The notes beneath the pieces are model-generated. The model was not told where the DNA came from, did no database searches, and worked only from the letters and a program-made list of their open reading frames with translations. From positions 107,880-171,879 of the forward strand of contig SZOW01000006.1 in the NCBI GenBank assembly GCA_030263395.1: a stretch of DNA of 64,000 nucleotides, in the 5' to 3' direction. This DNA is from QUBU01 sp014337915. Its GTDB lineage: Bacteria; Pseudomonadota; Gammaproteobacteria; Steroidobacterales; GCA-2729495. Shown in pieces: positions 54,507-64,000 of the stretch. Each line of letters starts with the position of its first letter. Position 1 is the first letter of the stretch. A program made the translations under genes and the position numbers.

Positions 54507-56589
54507 AGTCGGCAGCCAGCTGGCGCAGCAGCACGGCCTGGGCCGGTAGCGGCGCATCGCTCCCCTCCGGTTGCAGCAGGTCGTAGTGCCCGTCAGGGCG
54601 CAACTCCCAGGCCTGGCAGTTGTCGCTCAGGCAGGTATCCAGGTCGGCGAGCAGCCGCGCCTTGAGGTCTTCGTGCTCGATACTGAAGCAGATCTCGACG
54701 CGACGGAAGAAGTTGCGGTCCATCCAGTCGGCGCTGGAGAGGTAGATCTTCTCGGCACCATTGGCGTGGAAGTAATAGACCCGCGAGTGCTCGAGGAAGC
54801 GACCAACGATCGAGCGGACCCGGATGTTGTCGGAGACGCCGGGGATGCCGGGACGCAGGCAGCACAGGCCACGGACCACCAGGTCGATCACCACACCGGC
54901 GCCGGAGGCGCGGTACAGGGCGCGGATCACCTCGGGCTCCACCAGGGCGTTGAGCTTGGCAATGATGTGGCCGTTGCCTCCCGCGGCGACGTTGGCCACT
55001 TCCTGGTCGATGAGGTCGAGTATCTCCCGGTGCAGGGTGAACGGTGACTGGTGCAGCCGGCTCAGCGGCGGCGTGCGCATCAGGCTGGTGAGCTGCAGGA
55101 ACACCTGGTGCACGTCCTCGGCGAGGGCCGGGTCGGCGCTGAGCAGGCCATAGTCCGTATACATGCGGGCGGTGCCGGGATGGTAGTTGCCGGTGCCCAG
55201 GTGCACGTAACGCTGCAGGTGCCCGGCCTCGCGGCGTACCACCAGCGCCATCTTGCAGTGCGTCTTGAAGCCGACGACGCCGTAGATAACGTGGGCGCCC
55301 GCTTCCTGCAGGCGGTTGGCGAGGTTGATGTTCTCCGCCTCGTCGAAGCGCGCGCGCAGTTCGACGATGACCGTTACTTCCTTGCCGGCCTGGGCGGCTG
55401 CGACCAGACTGTCGACGATCGGCGACTGGTGGCCGGTGCGGTACAGCGTCAGCTTGATGGACAGGACATCGGGATCCTGGCCGCTGCGACTGATGAAGTC
55501 CATGACCGGGGCGAAGGACTCGTAGGGATGGTGCAGCAGGATGTCCTTGCGGCGGATGGCGGCGAAGATGTTGTCCGCGTCGCTGATCTCCTGCGGCACG
55601 CTGGCGGTAAATGGCGGGAACCTCAGGCCCTGCCGTCCCGCCAGGTCGTAGATGATCATCAGCCGGTTGAGGTTGACCGGCCCATCCACGTGATACACGT
55701 CGCCGGCGTCCAGGCCGAACATCTCCAGCAGGTAGCTGGTCAGCTCGGCCGGGCAGTCATGGGCGATCTCGAGCCGTACCGCGGCACCGTATCGGCTGGC
55801 GATCAGCTCGCCCTGGAGCGCGCGCAGCAGGTCGTCCACTTCCTCGTCGTCGACGTACAGGTCGCTGTTGCGGGTGGCACGGAACTGGTAGCAGCCCTTG
55901 ATCTCCATGCCGACGAAGAGTTCGCCGACGAAGGCGGAGATCACCGATGCGAGATACACGAAATCAGCCGGTCCGGTATCCGGCAGCTCCGGGCTCAGGC
56001 GGATGAGCCGGGGCAGGGAGCGCGGCGCCTGCACGATGGCCCGCTGCACCGGCCGGCCGAAGGCGTGGGTGCCCTCCAGGCCGACGACGAAGTTGAGGCT
56101 CTTGTTCAGGATCCGCGGGAAGGGCCGGGCGGAGTCCAGCGAGACCGGGCTCAGGATTGGCTCGATCTCGCGGTGAAAGTAGTCGTGGAGCCACTCCCGC
56201 TGCGGCCGTGACCAGGCGTCCTCAGCTATGAAGCGGATGCCTTCCACGGCCAGCGCGGGAACCAGCTCGTCGTTGAGCAGCCGGTACTGTTCGGCGACGA
56301 GTTCATGGGCGCGCAGGCCGATCTCGTGGAGCAGTTCGCTGGCAGTGAGCATGTCCGGGCCAGCCGCACCGCCGGTCGCGCCGGCGATCTCCGCCCGCTG
56401 CTGCAGGCCGCTGACCCGGATCTCGAAAAACTCGTCGAGGTTGGCGGAAACGATGCAGAGGAACTTCAGCCGCTCGAGGAGCGGGACCGAGGGGTCCTTG
56501 GCCTGGTGCAGGACGCGCCTGCTGAACTCCAGCGCGCTCAGTTCGCGGTTGATGTAATAGTCGGGAAGCTTGAGGTTGACGATGTCCAC
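54478..56589 (-). CDS. ppk1: Polyphosphate kinase 1
   Basis: A 703-residue enzyme that makes polyphosphate from ATP at the inner membrane. It starts YYINRELSALEFSRRVL, the family N-terminus. The autophosphorylated His is His444 (in FKTHCKMALVVRR, the place of E. coli His435); LRARFDEAENINLANRL and YVHLGTGNYHPGTARMYTDYGLL are also diagnostic. The last 29 bp overlap ppx. A TATAGT at 56664-56669 on this strand is a possible -10. Confidence 0.96.
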   Translation of the reverse strand: MDIVNLKLPDYYINRELSALEFSRRVLHQAKDPSVPLLERLKFLCIVSANLDEFFEIRVSGLQQRAEIAGATGGAAGPDMLTASELLHEIGLRAHELVAEQYRLLNDELVPALAVEGIRFIAEDAWSRPQREWLHDYFHREIEPILSPVSLDSARPFPRILNKSLNFVVGLEGTHAFGRPVQRAIVQAPRSLPRLIRLSPELPDTGPADFVYLASVISAFVGELFVGMEIKGCYQFRATRNSDLYVDDEEVDDLLRALQGELIASRYGAAVRLEIAHDCPAELTSYLLEMFGLDAGDVYHVDGPVNLNRLMIIYDLAGRQGLRFPPFTASVPQEISDADNIFAAIRRKDILLHHPYESFAPVMDFISRSGQDPDVLSIKLTLYRTGHQSPIVDSLVAAAQAGKEVTVIVELRARFDEAENINLANRLQEAGAHVIYGVVGFKTHCKMALVVRREAGHLQRYVHLGTGNYHPGTARMYTDYGLLSADPALAEDVHQVFLQLTSLMRTPPLSRLHQSPFTLHREILDLIDQEVANVAAGGNGHIIAKLNALVEPEVIRALYRASGAGVVIDLVVRGLCCLRPGIPGVSDNIRVRSIVGRFLEHSRVYYFHANGAEKIYLSSADWMDRNFFRRVEICFSIEHEDLKARLLADLDTCLSDNCQAWELRPDGHYDLLQPEGSDAPLPAQAVLLRQLAADFSAAAGRPS

Positions 56590-56764
56590 GCGGCGCCCTT
56601 GCAGGGACGGCCGGGCAGGCCGTCGGCAGTGCGGTCCCGGGATGCTCCGTCCGCCCGCAAGCCACTATAGCAGCCGCTACCGGCGGCAATGCCGAGCCGG
56701 TCACAGTTGCCATAATCCGGCTGGTTCGCAGTGGCAGCGTCAGCTGTCACGCGAGGTACGGGAC

Positions 56765-56782
56765 CCGGGTGCGCGCGCCCGG
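56765..56782 (-). terminator. GC hairpin after the M23 peptidase gene
   Basis: CCGGG and CCCGG arms with G/C-rich interior lie one base after the stop codon. No U-tract is seen, so termination is weak or Rho-dependent. Confidence 0.3.
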
Positions 56783-56783
56783 A

Positions 56784-58184
56784 TCAGGTGGTCTGGTCGG
56801 AAGCGGTAGCGGGCGCCTTGCCGTCGGCCAGCATGCTGTGGCCGGCGTCCAGGCGCTCGAGCAGCGGAGCGACGGCCTGGACAAAGCGCGGCCGCTCGCG
56901 GGCGTCGATGGCCGTCGAGCCCTCGGGCAGTTTGACGGTCCGCGGATTCATGTACTTGCCGTTGACGCGATATTCATAGTGCAGATGCGGGCCGGTGGCG
57001 AGGCCGGTGGCGCCGACATAGCCGATGACATCGCCCTGTTGCACGCGACGACCCACGGCGGTCGCCTGGGCGAAGCGCGACAGGTGGCCATAGAGGGTGG
57101 TCACGCCATTGCCGTGCTCGAGGATGATGGCGTTGCCGTAGCCACCCTTGCGGCCGGCGAAGGTGACCCGGCCGTCGCCCGGGGCCCGAACCGGCGTGCC
57201 CGACGGGGCGGCGTAGTCAACGCCCGTGTGGCCGCGCATCTTATTGAGGATCGGATGCATGCGCCGGGGATTGAAGTCCGAACTGACGCGGGTGAAGGCG
57301 AGCGGGGCACGCACGAAGGCCTTGCGCAGGCTGCGGCCCTCGGGCGTGTAATAGCTCACTCGGCCATCGGCTGCCTGGTACCGCACGGCCCGGTAGGTCT
57401 TCCCCTGGCTGACGAACTCGGCGGCCAGCACGTCGCCTTCATCGAGCTTGTCACCGTCGTGCCACATTTCCTCGAACACGACGGCGAAGCGATCGCCGTC
57501 GCGCAGGTCGAGCACGAAATCGATCTGGGAGGCGAAGATGGCGGCCAGCTTCATGATGGTCGAGTCGGATACCCCGGCCCGGGCGGCGGCCTCGAACAGC
57601 GAGCTGCGGATGTCGCCGGTGGCCCGTGCCGTGCGTGTCTGGTACTCGAGCGTGGCGACCCTGGCTTCGAAGGCATCGCCGACGCGGGTGATGTTCAGGG
57701 TGTGGAAGGTGTCGAGCTTGCGGCTGATCTCGAGCAGCGTCGCGCCATCATGGCGCACGTAGAGTTCGTCTCCCGGGCGCAGGATGCGCAGCCCGTCGCG
57801 GGCGGGGGCCAGGGCCATGACGGCGACGAGCTGGCCGGGGTCGAGGTTCTCGCGCCGGAAAATGCGGTCCAGCGTGTCCCCGCGGCGTACCTTCACGGTG
57901 ACGGCGCGGTTGCCATCTGCGGTGATGTCCGGATTGCCGAATTCACCGGCTTTGACCAGATCGGAGGAATTGAACAGCAGCGGCAGGGTGAACACCGGCT
58001 TGACTTCGGTCAGTGCCAGGTCGAGCCGCAGCGCATCCTGGTAGCCGGCATCCGGCAGCAGGAAGCCCATGGACAACAGCGGCAGGCCGAGGCCGGTGGC
58101 AAACCACGGCAGGCGGCGGGAACGGCCACTGCTGCTGATCGCGTTGGCCGTAGCCCCGCGCAGGAACCCTCTTGATCTGGTCAC
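56784..58184 (-). CDS. mepM: M23 family murein DD-endopeptidase (MepM-like)
   Basis: A 466-residue periplasmic zinc endopeptidase that cuts peptide cross-links. An N-terminal basic stretch and one membrane segment (FATGLGLPLLSMGFLLP) anchor it; next are an OapA/LysM-like region (VKVRRGDTLDRIFRRENL), and a long helical region. The M23 domain bears MRGHTGVDYAAP and GPHLHYEY. GTG 58184 is preceded by GGAGG 5 bp away. MepM is essential for lateral wall growth in several gammaproteobacteria. A good promoter lies upstream. Confidence 0.92.
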   Translation of the reverse strand: MTRSRGFLRGATANAISSSGRSRRLPWFATGLGLPLLSMGFLLPDAGYQDALRLDLALTEVKPVFTLPLLFNSSDLVKAGEFGNPDITADGNRAVTVKVRRGDTLDRIFRRENLDPGQLVAVMALAPARDGLRILRPGDELYVRHDGATLLEISRKLDTFHTLNITRVGDAFEARVATLEYQTRTARATGDIRSSLFEAAARAGVSDSTIMKLAAIFASQIDFVLDLRDGDRFAVVFEEMWHDGDKLDEGDVLAAEFVSQGKTYRAVRYQAADGRVSYYTPEGRSLRKAFVRAPLAFTRVSSDFNPRRMHPILNKMRGHTGVDYAAPSGTPVRAPGDGRVTFAGRKGGYGNAIILEHGNGVTTLYGHLSRFAQATAVGRRVQQGDVIGYVGATGLATGPHLHYEYRVNGKYMNPRTVKLPEGSTAIDARERPRFVQAVAPLLERLDAGHSMLADGKAPATASDQTT

Positions 58185-58324
58185 TTCGCCTCCGCTACCG
58201 CTCAGCCGGCCCGGGGGTACTCCGCGGCCCCGGGCATCGGCCCGTCGCCCGGGCTGGCTAGCCGGGCGCCCTGGCCATCCATGCCCGGCCTCGTGGGGGC
58301 GGGTGGCCCTGTTCTCGGGTCGGA

Positions 58325-58354
58325 ATTATCAACGCCGTTGCGCGGCCTGGTCAA
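58325..58354 (-). promoter_or_regulatory. Probable sigma-70 promoter of the M23 peptidase gene
   Basis: On the minus strand TTGACC (58349-58354) and GATAAT (58325-58330) are 18 bp apart, both five of six to consensus. The 5' UTR would be about 133 bases. Confidence 0.6.
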
Positions 58355-58420
58355 TAAACGTTCCGGATTTGTGAGCCGTTCCACGTAATCGCCGGTTAAA
58401 CGGCCGGCCACGTCGGCCGT

Positions 58421-58450
58421 GGTGACCCTGCCGGGCGAATTCGTTATGCT
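58421..58450 (+). promoter_or_regulatory. Possible tyrS promoter
   Basis: GGTGAC (58421-58426) and TATGCT (58445-58450) are 18 bp apart, 42 bp before the tyrS start. The -35 is weak. Confidence 0.35.
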
Positions 58451-58491
58451 CGGCGCCCGCAATTCGCCGCCGGGCCGCCTTGGCCACGCTC

Positions 58492-59694
58492 ATGTTGTCC
58501 GCCGAAAAGCAGCTGACCGAGATTCGCCGCGGCGTCCAGGACATCCTGGTCGAGGAGGACCTGCTCGCAAAGCTGCGCGAGGGGCGCCCGCTGCGCGTCA
58601 AGGCCGGCTTCGACCCTACGGCGCCCGACCTTCACCTGGGCCACACGGTGCTCATCAACAAGATGCGCCTGTTCCAGGAGCTGGGCCACGAAGTCATTTT
58701 CCTGATCGGGGACTTCACGGGCATGATCGGCGACCCGACCGGCCGCAATGCCACCCGGCCGCCGCTGACCGCCGAGGACGTAAGGCGCAACGCCGAGACC
58801 TACGCGAGCCAGATCTTCACGATCCTGGATCGGGATCGCACCCGGGTCGAGTTCAACTCGACCTGGATGGGCCGCATGTCGGCAGCCGACCTGATCGGCC
58901 TCGCCGCCCGCCATACGGTGGCGCGCATGCTGGAGCGCGATGACTTCCACAAGCGCTACAAGGCTGGCAAGGCGATCGCGGTGCACGAGTTCCTCTACCC
59001 GCTGGTCCAGGGCTACGACTCGGTGGCGCTGCGGGCCGACATCGAGCTCGGCGGCACGGACCAGAAGTTCAACCTGCTGGTTGGCAGGCAGTTGCAGCAG
59101 TCCTTCGGCCAGGCGCCCCAGGTGGTGCTGACCATGCCGTTGCTGGAAGGGCTGGACGGTGTCAACAAGATGTCCAAGTCCCTGAATAACTACATCGGCA
59201 TCACCGACGGGCCCGAGGACATGTTCGGCAAGCTGATGTCGGTTTCGGACGAGCTGATGTGGCGCTACTACGACCTGCTCAGCTTTGAGCCGGTGGCCGA
59301 GGTAGCGCGCCTGCGGCAATCCGCAGCCGATGGTGCCAACCCACGCGACATCAAGATCAGGCTGGCCATGGAGCTGGTGGGGCGATTCCATGGCCCCGAC
59401 GCTGCGCAGCAGGCGCAGGACGCCTTCCTGCGGCGGTTTCGCGCTGGTGAACTGCCGGAGACCATTGCGGAGGTCACGGTGCACGCCAGGGACGGGCGGC
59501 TCGGCGTTGCTTATATATTGCGAGAAGCCGGCCTGGTGACCAGCACCTCCGAGGCGCTGCGCATGATCCGGCAGGGCGCCGTCCGGGTTGACGGTGAGCG
59601 CCTGGACGACGGACGGCGTGAGGTTCCGGCCGGCGCCAGCCATGTTTTCCAGGTGGGCAAGCGTCGCGTAGCCCGCATCACGGTGCTGGGCTGA
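58492..59694 (+). CDS. tyrS: Tyrosyl-tRNA synthetase
   Basis: A 400-residue class I synthetase of the TyrZ/second type. HIGH-like motif LHLGHTV and GDFTGMIGDP in the first part, KMSKS in GVNKMSKSLNNYIG, and a C-terminal S4 RNA-binding domain with LVTSTSEALRMIRQGAVRVDG. ATG 58492 aligns with Pseudomonas TyrS (MKSVEEQLALI); a TTG at 58480 adds four residues. Directly upstream of the rRNA promoter, 21 bp away. Confidence 0.95.
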   Translation: MLSAEKQLTEIRRGVQDILVEEDLLAKLREGRPLRVKAGFDPTAPDLHLGHTVLINKMRLFQELGHEVIFLIGDFTGMIGDPTGRNATRPPLTAEDVRRNAETYASQIFTILDRDRTRVEFNSTWMGRMSAADLIGLAARHTVARMLERDDFHKRYKAGKAIAVHEFLYPLVQGYDSVALRADIELGGTDQKFNLLVGRQLQQSFGQAPQVVLTMPLLEGLDGVNKMSKSLNNYIGITDGPEDMFGKLMSVSDELMWRYYDLLSFEPVAEVARLRQSAADGANPRDIKIRLAMELVGRFHGPDAAQQAQDAFLRRFRAGELPETIAEVTVHARDGRLGVAYILREAGLVTSTSEALRMIRQGAVRVDGERLDDGRREVPAGASHVFQVGKRRVARITVLG

Positions 59695-59715
59695 ATGAAT
59701 TTTCTGTTGCGCCTG

Positions 59716-59743
59716 TTGACCTCGCCGGAACACTCGCTATAAT
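59716..59743 (+). promoter_or_regulatory. rRNA operon promoter
   Basis: TTGACC (59716-59721), 16-bp spacer and perfect TATAAT (59738-59743), with AT-rich ATGAATTTTC upstream like an UP element. It begins 22 bp after the tyrS stop. Start about 59750. Confidence 0.88.
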
Positions 59744-59753
59744 TCCGCTTCTG

Positions 59754-59770
59754 CCCGCGGTCCTCGCGGG
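59754..59770 (+). other. Leader hairpin of the rRNA operon
   Basis: CCCGCG and CGCGGG arms with five-base loop, then T-rich TTTGTGTTCT, near the predicted transcript start. Probably part of the rrn leader, before boxA. Confidence 0.4.
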
Positions 59771-59773
59771 TTT

Positions 59774-59786
59774 GTGTTCTCTAACA
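59774..59786 (+). promoter_or_regulatory. boxA-like antitermination element in the 16S leader
   Basis: TGTTCTCTAACAA is close to the boxA consensus (TGCTCTTTAACAA) and lies about 130 bp before the 16S start. It should recruit the NusB-S10 antitermination complex. Confidence 0.65.
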
Positions 59787-59915
59787 ACTGGGAAACAGGT
59801 AATTTGTGCGGGCACTTGCGTCGCAAGCTCCTTTGACGAGCCTGACGTGAGTGACCAAACCGGACAGGCTTCGGCCTGCACGGTGAGGGATCTCTCATCA
59901 ATTTCTCGATACCTT

Positions 59916-61452
<1,537 letters not shown>

Positions 61453-61583
61453 CAAGAGAACCTAGAGACCGAGGCCCTGAGAAGGTGCCCGGCGCGAGTG
61501 CCCTCACAAGTTACCTGTTGTCCCCTGGAAGCAAGCTGGCTCCGTACCTGCTCGTGTGAGTTCAGTGTCGGGCACGCGAACCT

Positions 61584-61660
<77 letters not shown>

Positions 61661-61704
61661 TCTCAAAGTTCTCCGGGTGCGCAATGCGGAGCGCATCGCA
61701 CGGC

Positions 61705-61780
61705 GGGGCCATAGCTCAGTTGGGAGAGCGCCTGCTTTGCAAGCAGGAGGTCGTCGGTTCGATCCCGTCTGGCTCCACCA
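61705..61780 (+). tRNA. tRNA-Ala (anticodon TGC)
   Basis: 76 bases from GGGGCCA to TGGCTCCACCA, with CCA encoded; anticodon TGC at 61738-61740. Second spacer tRNA, 44 bp after tRNA-Ile. Confidence 0.96.
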
Positions 61781-61853
61781 GCTTCTCGCCGGTTCATGAC
61801 CCATGTCCACGATGTCGTGGCCATGGGTGATGATCCCGGCTGGATTCAGCCGC

Positions 61854-61866
61854 GTTCTTTAACAAT
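61854..61866 (+). promoter_or_regulatory. boxA element in the 16S-23S spacer
   Basis: GTTCTTTAACAAT matches the boxA pattern that precedes bacterial 23S rRNA genes. The 240-bp stretch 61781-62020 holds no tRNA or gene apart from this. Confidence 0.7.
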
Positions 61867-62020
61867 CTGGTTTGGTTTTGACGTCTGCTTCCCGAACTTC
61901 GGTTCGGGAACAGTACAACTGCATTCGCGAAGCTAAGTTGGTGTCCATGGCACCCAACGGCTGCCCGGCAACCAGCGCACGTTCACTCGTGTGTCTGTGC
62001 CAGGCTGCTTGGGGTTATAT

Positions 62021-64000
<1,980 letters not shown>

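Larger units (their letters stand above)
58185..58491. other. Divergent intergenic region between the M23 peptidase and tyrS
   Basis: 307 bp without genes. It holds a good leftward promoter (see 58325-58354), a weak rightward one (58421-58450), and GC-rich inverted stretches around 58246-58280 and 58399-58420. No RNA family was recognised; a T-box is not expected here for a gammaproteobacterial tyrS and was not seen. Confidence 0.7.

Overview
The window is a GC-rich, densely coded chromosomal segment from a gammaproteobacterium. The end of the window carries a bacterial rRNA operon in the order 16S, tRNA-Ile, tRNA-Ala, 23S. The protein set is typical of gammaproteobacteria: PilG/H/I/J/ChpA, PilT/PilU, YggS-ProC-YggT, GshB-YqgE-YqgF and a bifunctional TyrA. 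By eye the 16S leader and V1-V3 region look like the Steroidobacterales/Nevskiales/Xanthomonadales side of the class. That placement is an impression, not a search result.

Layout. Positions 1-4821 hold cell-wall genes (a LysM lytic transglycosylase cut by the window edge and an L,D-transpeptidase), the nucleosidase PpnN and three small unknown proteins. Positions 4870-10299 hold a YeiH-type exporter, two Lrp/AsnC regulators each with a palindromic operator candidate, HtpG and a zinc-type cation exporter. Positions 10470-14445 hold LeuA, a cysteine-synthase-like enzyme, a hydrolase and a TerB-like protein. Positions 14462-20665 hold the DUF4426/YggT/ProC/YggS group on the minus strand, followed by three consecutive PilT/PilU-type ATPases on the plus strand. 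Positions 20792-25863 form a minus-strand run gshB-apbE-tonB-like-yqgE-ruvX-pyrK-like. Positions 26104-35906 hold the Pil-Chp twitching chemosensory cluster, with a 1917-residue ChpA kinase. Positions 36004-39664 hold a phosphate transporter with its DUF47 partner and two YceI proteins, one fused to cytochrome b561.

Positions 39718-51584 hold RsmE, AmpD and a scattered vitamin B12 uptake set: a BtuF-like protein, a PduO-type adenosyltransferase, BtuB behind a cobalamin riboswitch, a BtuD-like ATPase and, 5 kb away, a BtuC-like permease. A large beta-propeller/amidohydrolase-like protein without its metal ligands and TyrA lie between them. Positions 51719-59694 hold RppH, a DUF6776-like protein, overlapping convergent ppx and ppk, an M23 peptidase and TyrS. 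The rRNA operon starts immediately after tyrS and runs off the end.

The genes work in a few recognisable systems: type IV pilus retraction and its chemosensory control (three ATPases plus Pil-Chp), murein turnover (lytic transglycosylase, L,D-transpeptidase, AmpD, M23 peptidase), phosphate/polyphosphate handling (Pit, DUF47, Ppx, Ppk) and B12 salvage. I found no prophage, CRISPR array or intact transposon. The most unusual items are the metal-site-depleted amidohydrolase-propeller protein, the triple PilT-family array, a dispersed inverted-repeat element ending in GGGGACAGTTTACT-type sequence, and a low-GC terminator-ended unit between btuD and the propeller gene.
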